This document shows, one piece after another, positions 9,054-18,619 of a stretch of 44,365 nt of DNA. A program made the position numbers and the translations under genes. Position 1 is the stretch's first letter. Every line of letters starts with the position of its first letter. Source of the DNA: Methanobacteriota archaeon (GTDB lineage: Archaea > Thermoplasmatota > Poseidoniia > Poseidoniales > Poseidoniaceae); NCBI GenBank assembly GCA_018650165.1, contig JABIGM010000021.1:1-44365 (forward strand), given 5' to 3'. A model generated the notes under the pieces. It did not search any database. It saw only the letters and a program-made list of their open reading frames with translations, and was not told where the DNA came from.

Positions 9054-9902
9054 CTAAGACTCATCCCAGTTTTTCCACGAGTCATCTGTTGGGGGGTTTT
9101 CAGGCGTATGTACGCTCGCTTTGTTGATTGAGCCTCCAACACTGATTGAATCTGGTTTCCGAATTCTAGTATCGGCATTTGCAAATGGACCTGGAACATC
9201 TATTCCATTCTCTTCAATTGTAGGGATTTCACCTCGAACCAATTGGTATAATTCATCGGTAGTTAGAATCTCTTTCTTTGGACTTAGGTCTTGATCTAAG
9301 GGAGTATCAATTCCCAAATGTTGGTTTGTAATCAATTGAACACCAGCATTTCTACCTCGGTTAATCATTACCAACATCCATCCCAGTGGAATAAAAATTA
9401 ATCCAACGCAGCACAAACCTCCAGACATCCATAACACAGGGTCAGTAAGCATCTCTATGACAACAACATCGCCATTGGTGAATAATAATGGATTAGTACA
9501 GCCATCTTCAGTTTCACAACTAATAGTAACTAAAATTTCAGACTCTTTTTCGATATCGAGTTTATCGACTGTTGAAAAATTAGTATCGCTGACTTGTGGT
9601 TGAAAATCTGAACGGCAATCATCATCAATTGCATCTCCCGCTGCCCCATCTTCGATATATTGGTAAGAAACGATGTAATCACTATCCTCTCCTTCAACAT
9701 TTACTACCCAACAACCAGCATCCAAGACAAATGTGTTTACTTCTCCATACTGGGCAGTTTCTTCCGAAGTTACCCTCGGGTCATAATAGTCCGTTAATTG
9801 GTCCCCGCTAAATGCAACAGATAGAATGCCACAAGCAGCAAGAATTACGCCAGTAATTAGAATCCGTTTTGGCCATGGCGAGGTCGTAGGAGCGGATTGC
9901 AT
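9054..9902 (-). CDS. Membrane protein with two transmembrane segments, unknown function
   Basis: I choose the ATG at 9902, which has GGGTGG a few bases upstream; an in-frame TTG at 9932 would add ten residues but has no such signal. The 282-residue protein has one helix near residues 14-32 (ILITGVILAACGILSV) and a second near 155-180 (LWMSGGLCCVGLIFIPLGWM). The acidic domain of roughly 120 residues between them has several cysteines and is probably outside the cell; the C-terminal 95 residues are polar and probably cytoplasmic. It follows top6A on the same strand with about 40 bases between, so it may share the transcript, but nothing links it to DNA topology. I do not recognise a family. Confidence 0.7.
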   Translation of the reverse strand: MQSAPTTSPWPKRILITGVILAACGILSVAFSGDQLTDYYDPRVTSEETAQYGEVNTFVLDAGCWVVNVEGEDSDYIVSYQYIEDGAAGDAIDDDCRSDFQPQVSDTNFSTVDKLDIEKESEILVTISCETEDGCTNPLLFTNGDVVVIEMLTDPVLWMSGGLCCVGLIFIPLGWMLVMINRGRNAGVQLITNQHLGIDTPLDQDLSPKKEILTTDELYQLVRGEIPTIEENGIDVPGPFANADTRIRKPDSISVGGSINKASVHTPENPPTDDSWKNWDES

Positions 9903-9941
9903 CAAACCACCCAAACAGGCACGCAACTTCAACCAAACGGC

Positions 9942-11039
9942 TCAAGCAAGACCCATTTCTTCCAACTTTTCAGGAAGATAAGTATCGGTTACGAAGTCCA
10001 AACCGTACTTCGCCAACGATTGCTGTTCAGCCTTCTTGCCAATTTCAAGCATCATATTGATTTGGTCTTGCCACCAACCATCTGCAAACCGAGGGTCACT
10101 TAATTCAGCCTTTAGAGCCTCAATATCCTTACTTGAAAGGTCATCTGCAGGGAGGTCATATGCAAGGATATCATCAGAAGTAATTCCGAGATATGATGCT
10201 GAAGGCGTAGCCAAATACTCCGAGATATGAGCGGTCTTAATCGCACCATATGCGATAGAAGCGAAAATTCGGAACGACCAAGGGTCACCATCCAGGAACA
10301 CTACTACTGGTAAATCCCATTCTTCATTCATCCTCTTGATGATTCTGCGAGTGGATCTTGCAGGTTGACCCTTCAAGTGAATTAAAGCACAATTATATTG
10401 CTCATCAAATCCGTTTTCTACCAATCGGTCGAACATACCACCAGTTTCAATTGCCATCAAGAACTTAACATCATGCTCTTTGAGTTGTATCTTCTCAATT
10501 TCTACATTATATGGTAAGCCATACCCCGAATCACCAACATCATCGCGAGCGTTAATCGTCATCCATTGGCCGCGGCGATTTAATTCCCTAAGGGTTACAT
10601 TTCCAATCATTCTCGCCCCATCTTCTTCTGGCCTTAACTTGAAATCCTCTCTCAGGCAAGAAGTTACAACTTCGAGATCTTCAGCAAGATTGTTAGATTC
10701 ATTTTGACTACCGAATTTACCTAGTCCCCAAGCTTCTGAGATGTAATACATCTCCCTCAAAGTTGAAGATTTTCCGGCTTCAATCATCTCTTCAATGAAT
10801 TCTACAACGTGTAGTGCCCTTAGCAAATTCTTTGCTGAACCTAAACTGGTAGCATCTCTAGTAGAGCGTTTTTTACCATACTTGTATACTCCAAGTTTGC
10901 TGTCAAAAGCAATATTGGTTTTTGTTCTAACTGGAAGGGTCATGGTTGGAGGCTCACCCTTAACGATTCGGTCATACATTTCTTCAACCACTAAGTGGAG
11001 GCGACTCTTTGTCAACTCAGGATCATTTACTCGTGCCAT
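9942..11039 (-). CDS. top6A: DNA topoisomerase VI subunit A
   Basis: This 365-residue protein is the catalytic subunit of the type IIB topoisomerase and a Spo11 homologue. The catalytic tyrosine lies in REMYYISEAW near residue 98, inside the winged-helix (5Y-CAP) domain. The Toprim domain is recognised from FLMAIETGGMFDRL, holding the metal-binding glutamate, and from VVVFLDGDPWSFRI with the D-x-D pair. The length equals that of other archaeal Top6A proteins. As an A2B2 complex with Top6B it makes transient double-strand breaks with two-base overhangs to relax and decatenate DNA. Its ATG overlaps the top6B stop (ATGA at 11036-11039 read on the minus strand), showing translational coupling. 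Confidence 0.97.
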   Translation of the reverse strand: MARVNDPELTKSRLHLVVEEMYDRIVKGEPPTMTLPVRTKTNIAFDSKLGVYKYGKKRSTRDATSLGSAKNLLRALHVVEFIEEMIEAGKSSTLREMYYISEAWGLGKFGSQNESNNLAEDLEVVTSCLREDFKLRPEEDGARMIGNVTLRELNRRGQWMTINARDDVGDSGYGLPYNVEIEKIQLKEHDVKFLMAIETGGMFDRLVENGFDEQYNCALIHLKGQPARSTRRIIKRMNEEWDLPVVVFLDGDPWSFRIFASIAYGAIKTAHISEYLATPSASYLGITSDDILAYDLPADDLSSKDIEALKAELSDPRFADGWWQDQINMMLEIGKKAEQQSLAKYGLDFVTDTYLPEKLEEMGLA

Positions 11040-13105
11040 CAGACATCACCTCCAAACAGTGTTGTTTGACCAGAGTCGCCATCGACAACCCCCGGGTCAA
11101 ACGAGGAAGCACCATCGGCTCCATCATCTGAAACAACATCATCAACTTCCTTGAACGCATCTTCTAGCCTACGAATCTCCTCTAGCATTTTCTCATCGAG
11201 TTTTGTAGCCCCAATTACATCTTGACTGCCACGGAAGAATACATCAGTTTCAGTCCAATCTCCCTTTTCAAGATTGGAAAGAGAATATTCGATTATCGCT
11301 TGAGTGCCCGGTTCAAGGGTTTCAATCTTCCATCCCCAAATTCCCATGGCCTCTTTCCTGCCACCTCTTTCATTTCCAACCATTTCACCACCTGCCTTTT
11401 CAGGCCAGTTTACTAAAACCGAGTAACTTCTAGCCCTCGACGTATAATTGAATAACGTGATTGAAACATTGGTTTGTTTTGTTTCTTTATTCCATTCTGT
11501 TGTTTCATTACAAATCACAGCACTCATAATTCTGGTAATAGAACCCGAGAGGTCTGGAACAGGACGGTCCAATATCGAAGCAGATTTTTCAGCGATGGCA
11601 GGTAAAATATCGTTTATCAATTCGAATTTTTCACGAGTCTTCGCCATCTTTTTCTTCTTCTCTAGATGCTTTCTAAGACCACGTCCCATTTCCAGCATCG
11701 CTTTGCGAGTTTCTTCAAAGACATTTGAATTATCGGAAAGAGCCTCTTTTGCTTCAGAAGTAAATTGGACGTTTGTACTTGCAAGATGTACCAATATTGC
11801 AGCCGGTCCTTTAGGGACTCCTCGGCCTCCAGCCTGCTCCAAACCATATTGCCGCCAATCAATACTTTCGATCGCCTTGGTTAGTAAACAGCCACCTTGC
11901 TGATACATCAACGGAACACGGTTTGCGAATCGAAGAACCTCAACATGTTTGTCACCCGCCATTCCTTCTCCAAAAATCAATCCCACTTCAACTTGGAAGG
12001 GATTGCCGTGACTTACCGAAGGCGCCCTTGTCATCGTTGCAATGAATTTGGAATCAATTGTTTTTGAAAGGCCCTTTTTGATTAGCATTTCTTCAATAGG
12101 CGAAAGACAGGTAGTTGGGGGTGCGAGTAGTTTCACAATCTTGCCAGAAACCATCCTCTCTCCTTGAAACGCTTCAAGCAATGCACGAACATCATCGGGT
12201 TTCATTGATTTTGGCTTAACAGATACATCTAGTTCGGCAGCTTCGCACAATTCTTTAGCAGCTCTCATCGAAACACCAGAGAAATTTTGTCGTAGGAATA
12301 CCGATAATCTAGAATCTTTAGAATCGCGACACATTCTTTGCAATTGTCCAAGTTCAATACCGTGAGGGTGCGGTTTGATTGAATCAACTTTGGTTGGCAA
12401 ACGCTCTGTTACACGGGGCCAATGAAAACGCTCGCCATCGGGGTCGATGAAAGTAATCTCTGCGTGTGGATTAACTATGCTTGTCATTCGCAAGTATTGG
12501 AAAACAGACTGCCTTCCTCGCTGGTATTTACCCTTCATCCGTGTTGTAACTCGAAGACCATGCTCCTTCAACGTAAGATCTTCATTCTCCCAAATAATAC
12601 GATTCTGCTCACTCTTCACAGCTTTATTTTTCCGGGTGTCTAAACCAATTTTTACACTGGTTGCAGTAGGCTCACTTGCAATTTTTGATAATACATGTGT
12701 GGACTTTCCAGTAGTCAATTGAGAGTACATAACCACGCCAGTGATTCCTATACCCTGTTGACCACGGCTTTGTCGAATCGCATGGAACCTTGAACCGAAT
12801 AAGAGTTGACCAAAGACCTTCTCTATACTGGTTTGAGGAATACCGGGACCATTGTCTTCAGAAACTAATTCCAAAATATCTTTCTTAGAATCAATTTTTG
12901 AAATTTTAATATGAATGTCAGGAAGGATTCGCGCCTCTTCACAAGCGTCTAGTGAATTGTCAACAGCTTCTTTGACCGCAGTAATGATTGAACGTGGTAA
13001 AGAATCGAATCCTAAAAAATGCTTATTTTTCTCAAAAAATTCAGAAATTGCAATTTGTTTTTGGTTGCTTGCCATCTTTTCTGCAATGCCTGCCACGAGT
13101 CTCAC
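11039..13105 (-). CDS. top6B: DNA topoisomerase VI subunit B
   Basis: The 688-residue product is the GHKL ATPase subunit of topoisomerase VI. The N-box AVKEAVDNSLDACEEA lies near residue 45, the G1 motif EDNGPGIP near residue 83 and the glycine-rich lid SRGQQGIGITG near residue 110; these bind ATP and magnesium. A helix-two-turn-helix region and the transducer domain follow, and the last 50 residues form an acidic, probably disordered tail. ATP-driven dimerisation of this subunit clamps the second DNA duplex. The GTG start at 13105 has a GGGGG stretch about 4 bases upstream; ATG 13075 is an alternative that leaves the conserved ISEFFEKNKHFLGF segment intact. It precedes top6A in an overlapping operon. 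Confidence 0.97.
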   Translation of the reverse strand: MRLVAGIAEKMASNQKQIAISEFFEKNKHFLGFDSLPRSIITAVKEAVDNSLDACEEARILPDIHIKISKIDSKKDILELVSEDNGPGIPQTSIEKVFGQLLFGSRFHAIRQSRGQQGIGITGVVMYSQLTTGKSTHVLSKIASEPTATSVKIGLDTRKNKAVKSEQNRIIWENEDLTLKEHGLRVTTRMKGKYQRGRQSVFQYLRMTSIVNPHAEITFIDPDGERFHWPRVTERLPTKVDSIKPHPHGIELGQLQRMCRDSKDSRLSVFLRQNFSGVSMRAAKELCEAAELDVSVKPKSMKPDDVRALLEAFQGERMVSGKIVKLLAPPTTCLSPIEEMLIKKGLSKTIDSKFIATMTRAPSVSHGNPFQVEVGLIFGEGMAGDKHVEVLRFANRVPLMYQQGGCLLTKAIESIDWRQYGLEQAGGRGVPKGPAAILVHLASTNVQFTSEAKEALSDNSNVFEETRKAMLEMGRGLRKHLEKKKKMAKTREKFELINDILPAIAEKSASILDRPVPDLSGSITRIMSAVICNETTEWNKETKQTNVSITLFNYTSRARSYSVLVNWPEKAGGEMVGNERGGRKEAMGIWGWKIETLEPGTQAIIEYSLSNLEKGDWTETDVFFRGSQDVIGATKLDEKMLEEIRRLEDAFKEVDDVVSDDGADGASSFDPGVVDGDSGQTTLFGGDV

Positions 13106-13121
13106 CTATTCCCCCGGTCCT

Positions 13122-13142
13122 CCTTCGTCCCATTGACGAAGG
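13122..13142 (-). terminator. 8-bp hairpin between the TVP38-like gene and top6B
   Basis: CCTTCGTC (13122-13129) and GACGAAGG (13135-13142) pair perfectly around a 5-nt loop. It lies downstream of the minus-strand TVP38-like gene and just upstream of top6B, so it could end the upstream transcript or sit in the top6B leader. No T-run supports classic termination. Confidence 0.4.
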
Positions 13143-13190
13143 GCCTTGAGCGACCTTACCCCAACGCCCAAGGTTCTTGAATCATAGCGT

Positions 13191-13877
13191 TCATTCTGAA
13201 GTTTCAAGGGCAATGTGGGCAAGAGTTATTCTACGCAAATAGACAATTATCCAAATTGTTAGAAGGACAGATGCTACAATTGCGGCCCAATAAGTCCAAT
13301 CTTTCCCTTCGTTAACAGCAACTGGAAGATCGGCGGCCCGAGAACCCCAATAGGCATAGAGGGCACCCGGCACAATCATTCCAGAATTTCCAATTAGGTA
13401 GTCCTTCCATGTAACATCTGTTAATCCCAAACCATAATTCAGAAACGGATATGGAATTACTAGGCTTATTCTTGTAAGGAACACACACCTGAGACCATCC
13501 TCTCCAACCGCTTTCCTTAGAGCATTTAGAGTTGGCTTTTTGTCCAATTTATTTTCAACCCAGTTGTATAGGTATTTTTTTGTTAAAAAGAATGGCAAAA
13601 TCGCACCTAAACAGGCGCCTATGAATGCTATTGCCCAACCAGCCCAAAATCCAAAAAGAACGCCAGAAATGAATTTATGGAGACTCGCTGGAGCGACAAG
13701 AAGAGCGAGAACCACATACAATAGTAACCATGCAAGAACTCCTACTATTCCGTTATCGGGGAACCAGTTTGCCTTTTCGATTAAAGGGGCCAACAAGGTC
13801 TGCGTGAGGAAAATAGTGAATGCGATTCCACCGATTACGCCACCAACGCTAATGGCGGCTACAAAACGATTAGACAA
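13191..13877 (-). CDS. TVP38/TMEM64 (DedA superfamily) membrane protein
   Basis: The 228-residue protein has about six hydrophobic segments. The VTT-domain signature is visible as GVLFGFWAGWAIAFIGACLGA followed by a basic KKYL segment, then CVFLTRISLVIPYPFLNYGLGLT, the conserved F-L-x-R-x-S-x-x-x-P-x-P-x-x-N-Y-x-x-G-x-T pattern of this family. Members act as lipid scramblases or small-molecule transporters in the cytoplasmic membrane; substrate assignment is not possible here. The TTG start at 13877 lies 9 bases after the aconitase-family stop codon with AAGTGG in between as a likely ribosome-binding site, so the two genes are probably co-transcribed. Confidence 0.87.
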   Translation of the reverse strand: MSNRFVAAISVGGVIGGIAFTIFLTQTLLAPLIEKANWFPDNGIVGVLAWLLLYVVLALLVAPASLHKFISGVLFGFWAGWAIAFIGACLGAILPFFLTKKYLYNWVENKLDKKPTLNALRKAVGEDGLRCVFLTRISLVIPYPFLNYGLGLTDVTWKDYLIGNSGMIVPGALYAYWGSRAADLPVAVNEGKDWTYWAAIVASVLLTIWIIVYLRRITLAHIALETSE

Positions 13878-13886
13878 GTTACCACT

Positions 13887-15872
13887 TCAGTCAAAGAAAT
13901 CACTTTTCCAGGCAGTAATTTGTCCTGTAAAAGCACTAGTGGCAACTGTTAACGGGCTAGCAAGATACAATTTGCCTGGGCCTGAGCGCCCTTGGAAATT
14001 TCGATTAATAGCGGACACAGTCACTTGTTCTGGGGTAATAGAGACCCCCGGGCCTGCGCCAATACATGCTCCACAACCAGGGTCGATGAGGTTTACACCT
14101 ACTCTTTCGAATAAACTGTGCCATCCTTTCCTAACTGCTAAATCCTTTACTTGGCCACTGCCATATTGAATGTAAAATTCAACACCCTCCTTAACCAATA
14201 GCCCTGCCTTTTCAGCGGCTTCACATACCATTGCATAGTAGGCAACATCATCTTCTTTTCCGGCAGTACAAGAGCCACCGTATGCGATATCTATTGCGAC
14301 ATCACCGATATCTGAAATGTCGGCACCGTTGGTTGGGTCTGAGGGAACTCCTTTGTCAGGATCCCCGGGGTGCGCAACCATTGGAACGATATCTGCAAGA
14401 GAAATAACATGAATTCCTCCATGGTATGATGCCTCCGAATCAGGCATTACTGCCATCTTTTCCATTTGTGAACGCTCGATTCCCTGTGCGTTCTCCATCC
14501 AATCAAACAATATATCATCAGGCTCACAAATTCCAGTACGACCACTACATTCTGTAGCCATATTACACAGAGTAGCTCTTTCATCAATAGATAACGAGGG
14601 GAGCCCAGTGCCTCCGAACTCCATCGAACGGTTAAGTGTCAATTCTTCACGAGCATGATCAGATAAAATATACAGAATGATATCCTTGGCAGTACAACCA
14701 TCATTCAAAGTTCCAATTAACTCAAATCTAATTGATTCTGGCACCTTGACGAAGGTAAATCCAGAATATATCAAGCTCGCATATTCAGTCGCACCCACCC
14801 CATAGGTAAGGGCATTCGAAGCACCACCCATGCATGTGTGTGAATCAGTGGCTTGGATGAAATCTCCCACTTCGATAAATTCCTCTCTAGCAACTTGGTG
14901 ACATATACCGGGCGACACACCATCTTTCGCAGAATAATCTCGAACTCCCGTGTGCTGTTGGAACTCAACTTGGAGGTCGCGTAAAGTTTGCACCTTTTGC
15001 ATATGCGGCACAAACTTCGGATTATGCGCGGCATACAACAAGTGGTCTTCGAAAACTGCGAATTTCCCTGGGTTCGGAAGCGAATAATCCGCACCATACT
15101 CTTCTTTCAAAAACGTATGAACCTGAGCAGTAGTAAATTCGTGGCTGTAGCCTCCTTGTACCTGGGCGATAACAGGGTCGTGCGGCTTTACACATTGATT
15201 ATCGGTCTGGCCTACCAAATTACGTGCAATGATTTTTTCAGCCATTGTCATAGGTCCATTGGGAGTGTTTAGTGGAGGGAGGGTGATTTCACCACTCTTC
15301 AATTTCAATGCAAAGGGAAATAATCCCCCATTTTCAATAATCAATTTAGTTACTGGGTCATATCTAGATGTGAACTCATCTAATGAAATACTTTCACCAT
15401 TTTGTAATCGTTCAAGCATTTGGTAATCCCCCATCAACTGTCCAAGGTTGATATTATTTCTTTCATGAATTGGTGCGAATGAAGACGCGATAACAATCCT
15501 TATTCCGCCCCAGCGTTCACACTGGGCAGCAGTTTCACGAGAGGAGCCGGTGCCTTTACGCTGACCAGATACAATAACTTCGAATTCACCATTGATTAAT
15601 GCATTTTCATTGAACACTCTCATACCATCTTGCATTAAGCCCGCATAAGCATTCTTTGCAATTTCAGAAGGGCTGTGATCAAAACAAACCCAAGCAGGAG
15701 TCATAACATCGGTATTGATGTCATCGAGAAGACTATCTGGAGATATATCGCTCATTTTTAGATTGAGTCCATCGTATAATTGACGCTTGATTAGACTCAA
15801 ATCTTTGGTCAAGAATAGTATCCTTTTACCCGGCGAAAGCCGAATATCTTCTGGAGGCCAAATCTCGGACAT
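13887..15872 (-). CDS. Aconitase-superfamily hydro-lyase with swivel domain at the N-terminus
   Basis: This 661-residue protein joins the two parts of an aconitase-type enzyme in reversed order. Residues 40-180 form the small swivel domain with the substrate-binding loop SGQRKGTGSSRETAA; residues 215-660 form the catalytic 4Fe-4S domains with cysteines in TDSHTCMGGASNA and DPGCGACIGAGPG, and the NRNFQGRSG loop near the end. It could act as isopropylmalate isomerase (LeuC plus LeuD), homoaconitase or aconitase; the YLASP end resembles archaeal LeuC/homoaconitase. A LeuB-like dehydrogenase is encoded at 30139-31320. AcnB also has its swivel before the catalytic domains but carries a HEAT-like domain that is absent here. 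The cluster ligands and the G-S-S-R-E arginine are intact. Confidence 0.88.
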   Translation of the reverse strand: MSEIWPPEDIRLSPGKRILFLTKDLSLIKRQLYDGLNLKMSDISPDSLLDDINTDVMTPAWVCFDHSPSEIAKNAYAGLMQDGMRVFNENALINGEFEVIVSGQRKGTGSSRETAAQCERWGGIRIVIASSFAPIHERNNINLGQLMGDYQMLERLQNGESISLDEFTSRYDPVTKLIIENGGLFPFALKLKSGEITLPPLNTPNGPMTMAEKIIARNLVGQTDNQCVKPHDPVIAQVQGGYSHEFTTAQVHTFLKEEYGADYSLPNPGKFAVFEDHLLYAAHNPKFVPHMQKVQTLRDLQVEFQQHTGVRDYSAKDGVSPGICHQVAREEFIEVGDFIQATDSHTCMGGASNALTYGVGATEYASLIYSGFTFVKVPESIRFELIGTLNDGCTAKDIILYILSDHAREELTLNRSMEFGGTGLPSLSIDERATLCNMATECSGRTGICEPDDILFDWMENAQGIERSQMEKMAVMPDSEASYHGGIHVISLADIVPMVAHPGDPDKGVPSDPTNGADISDIGDVAIDIAYGGSCTAGKEDDVAYYAMVCEAAEKAGLLVKEGVEFYIQYGSGQVKDLAVRKGWHSLFERVGVNLIDPGCGACIGAGPGVSITPEQVTVSAINRNFQGRSGPGKLYLASPLTVATSAFTGQITAWKSDFFD

Positions 15873-16067
15873 ATCTCTCGCCTATTCCATTTCAAGGGGC
15901 AATGAGGTATAACGGGTTCGGATTGTGAGCAACTGTACGGGGGAGAAAATTATTTGATAGTAATGCAAAACCAAATGGTGGTTTTATTAAAATTTTATTC
16001 AAAAAGAATAAAGGCAACACTGCAAGCCATAACCTATCGAAACCGTATTAACCATGCCGGCAAACAG

Positions 16068-16076
16068 TTTAAATAA
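16068..16076 (+). promoter_or_regulatory. TATA box of the tfb gene
   Basis: TTTAAATAA lies 69-77 bases upstream of the TFB start codon in the 272-bp gap between the divergent aconitase-family and tfb genes. A transcript starting about 25 bases downstream, near 16100, would have a leader of about 45 bases that includes GGAGGG. The match to an archaeal TATA box is good. The rest of the gap, 15873-16067, is AT-rich and holds no gene; it should contain the minus-strand promoter as well. Confidence 0.6.
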
Positions 16077-16144
16077 CCCACGCTGGAGGCCAAACTAATA
16101 ATTCGGCATAGCAAACCGTGCTATTTCCGACTGGAGGGATACAT

Positions 16145-17074
16145 ATGGATAACAATCAACACGTAGAAGATATTGTCAAATGCAGCGACTGTGGAAGTCG
16201 TTCGTTAACCCGCGACGAGACACGCGGGGAAGTCGTCTGTGACGACTGCGGTCTTGTTTTAGAAGACAACGTAATCGATCAAGGCGCAGAATGGAGAGTT
16301 TTCTCCCCAGAGCAAGGAGACCAGCGCGCACGAACTGGTGCGCCAATGACTGTAATGCTCCACGACAAAGGATTGTCAACAGATATCGACTGGCAAAACA
16401 AAGATTATTCTGGAAAGACAATCAATTCTAGGTACCGTTCCCAATTCTATCGAATGAGGAAATGGCAGAAGAGATCTCGTGTTTCAAATGCAACTGAAAG
16501 AAACCTCGCAATGGCACTTGCTGAACTAGACCGTATGGCAAGCCGCCTCGAACTTCCAAAATCAGTTCGCGAATCTGCAGCTGTAAATTACAAGAAGGCT
16601 GTTGAGAAGAGACTGATCCGTGGCCGTTCAATCGAAGGGGTCGCAGCAGCGTCTTTGTACGCAGCATGCCGCCAATGTGGCGTACCTCGTACACTTGATG
16701 AAATCGGCCAAGCAAGCCGAACAGGCCGTAAGGAAATCGGTAGAACTTACAGGTTCATGGTCAGGGAATTGAAGATGAAAATAATGCCAACTGGCCCAGA
16801 AGATTACATCTCACGTTTTTGTTCTGGACTGGGGCTGGATGCTGAAGTCGAGGCAAAGGCTCACGAATTAATCAAGGCAGCTCAAGAAAAAGAACTGACT
16901 AGTGGACGTGGACCTACAGGTATCGCAGCATCGATAATTTACATCGCAAGCGTCCTTTGTGGCAAACGTCGAACGCAACGCGAAGTAGCCGAAGTAGCAG
17001 GCGTAACCGAAGTCACAATCAGAAACCGATACAAGGAACTAATTCAGAACCTCAACATCGAGTTAGACATCTGA
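16145..17074 (+). CDS. tfb: Transcription initiation factor IIB (TFB)
   Basis: This is a full-length archaeal TFB of 309 residues. The N-terminal zinc ribbon has CSDCGSRSL and [10 protein letters not shown] (two C-x2-C pairs, residues 13-37), followed by the B-reader/B-linker with EWRVFS. Two cyclin folds follow; the first includes [27 protein letters not shown] and the second [20 protein letters not shown], and the C-terminus carries the BRE-recognising helix-turn-helix ([16 protein letters not shown]). TFB recruits RNA polymerase to TATA-bound TBP. I use ATG 16145, which has GGAGGG six bases upstream, rather than the in-frame GTG at 16118. A TATA box at 16068 precedes it. Confidence 0.96.
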   Translation: MDNNQHVEDIVKCSDCGSRSLTRDETRGEVVCDDCGLVLEDNVIDQGAEWRVFSPEQGDQRARTGAPMTVMLHDKGLSTDIDWQNKDYSGKTINSRYRSQFYRMRKWQKRSRVSNATERNLAMALAELDRMASRLELPKSVRESAAVNYKKAVEKRLIRGRSIEGVAAASLYAACRQCGVPRTLDEIGQASRTGRKEIGRTYRFMVRELKMKIMPTGPEDYISRFCSGLGLDAEVEAKAHELIKAAQEKELTSGRGPTGIAASIIYIASVLCGKRRTQREVAEVAGVTEVTIRNRYKELIQNLNIELDI

Positions 17075-17116
17075 GAGTGACTTCACACAATCCGTGCACT
17101 CACAAGGGTGAATTAG

Positions 17117-18583
17117 ATGAAAAGTAAGCGCAGGGTTTCCGAAAAGGTTCTAGAAGCATTAGCTGAAAGACTAGCCCTTACTTTAGAAACAGGCTCTGAA
17201 TCATGGCCATTACCATATCCTCCACAATCCGACCCCGACTTCCCACCGGTTCATCCAAAAGATAAGCAACAAGTAATCGACCTAGGAATTGGTCTTCTTC
17301 AAGCAGACAAGGGAATGTTTGACAGACATCTGTCGATTGTAGTCGACATGATAGTTCCGCACAGAATGAACTTGTCAGACGACCCGTTCGAGATACACGA
17401 ACGATGGCTGCTAAAGAGGCTAGATGTGCTAACCGAACGACTTTTGTTTGCGATTGCTACAGAGTGGCTTGCTCAAGCTTTAGACCGCTCAAACCCTTCT
17501 CCAGATCGTTGGTGGTTATCCGTCGTAATGGTAAATGGATTATGTGGTGCATCACACGGACAACCCGTACACCAAGGATATCATCTCGTCGAATCCATCG
17601 CTTTAGCAGAAAGGCCAGGTACTTGGCACACCCAACCGGATGTATCCAACGCAAATATGGATTGGAATCCGCATGGAATGGTGCCACGAACAACTTCAGT
17701 TGTAGCACATGAGGCGGGTGCAGAAGCCGCAGTATGGCTCATGACTCAGTTAGAAAACAGTGGGGAAGAAAGGCGAAAATTACTAATTGAATGGTGCCGC
17801 TTATTGCTTGAGAGAAAGGAATTAATTGTCCCATTGGGAATATCTCAGATACTTATTCGCAGAGCAAGCGACTCTTCCCAAGAAGTATCTAGCCGTGTAG
17901 TAGTCTGCCTTGCTAAGCTAATTGAGGGCGACAAAGACTCGGGTCTTGAGTGCATTAGAATACTTAATTCAAGAGAAGATTTGCTTACAAGAAGAGCTAT
18001 GGCTGATGTATTAACAAGATTATTCAGAAGAATAACAACCGATGCAATACCTTTGCTAAACAGCATGTTAGAGGATGAAGACGAAAGTGTCCTTGCAGCA
18101 GCAAGCGCTACAATCGGTGACTTACGGTTTTTGGACAAAGAGATGTGGGCGGACAAAATCAGAGAATTATGTGATCACAAATCACAAACAGTTCGTCGAA
18201 ATATCGTATATACAATTCGGGACTATCTTGAAGAATATTCTGACGACAAGCGCCAAATAATTCCAAAATTATGGGGAGATGGCGACGAAACCGTAATCAC
18301 CAGGCTACGCGAATTACTAATGCGAATGGATGAAGTAGATGCCGACCGGTTTGCACGCACAATCCGCTCCCTTGAACATCTAAACATAGATGGCCTATGG
18401 GCGCCAATGAAAATTCGTAATCAAGAACGTGCTGAGCAATGGCAACTTTGGTTGGAGGGTAAAGCAGAGCAACCCGAAACTCCACCTGCCCCGGAAATTC
18501 ATATTTCGAATATGACTGAAGGAGAATTACCCGAACTCAGCGATGCCTTAGATACCCTTGATGACATGGGCTTTCTAGATTGA
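17117..18583 (+). CDS. HEAT-repeat-like helical protein, unknown function
   Basis: This 488-residue soluble protein follows tfb by 42 bases on the same strand. Residues 210-420 are made of repeated helix pairs of HEAT type, for example GISQILIRRASDSSQEVSSRVVVCLAKL, then DLLTRRAMADVLTRLFRR, ESVLAAASATIGDLRFLDK and QTVRRNIVYTIRDYLEE. The N-terminal 200 residues are rich in Trp, Pro and His and are unlike anything I recognise. The C-terminal 60 residues are acidic and Pro-rich. HEAT arrays usually act as protein-binding scaffolds, so a partner in the same transcript is possible, but none is identified. The start is ATG 17117. Confidence 0.75.
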   Translation: MKSKRRVSEKVLEALAERLALTLETGSESWPLPYPPQSDPDFPPVHPKDKQQVIDLGIGLLQADKGMFDRHLSIVVDMIVPHRMNLSDDPFEIHERWLLKRLDVLTERLLFAIATEWLAQALDRSNPSPDRWWLSVVMVNGLCGASHGQPVHQGYHLVESIALAERPGTWHTQPDVSNANMDWNPHGMVPRTTSVVAHEAGAEAAVWLMTQLENSGEERRKLLIEWCRLLLERKELIVPLGISQILIRRASDSSQEVSSRVVVCLAKLIEGDKDSGLECIRILNSREDLLTRRAMADVLTRLFRRITTDAIPLLNSMLEDEDESVLAAASATIGDLRFLDKEMWADKIRELCDHKSQTVRRNIVYTIRDYLEEYSDDKRQIIPKLWGDGDETVITRLRELLMRMDEVDADRFARTIRSLEHLNIDGLWAPMKIRNQERAEQWQLWLEGKAEQPETPPAPEIHISNMTEGELPELSDALDTLDDMGFLD

Positions 18584-18619
18584 CACAAACCCTTTCAACG
18601 CGGCCTATATTCAGTGGTC

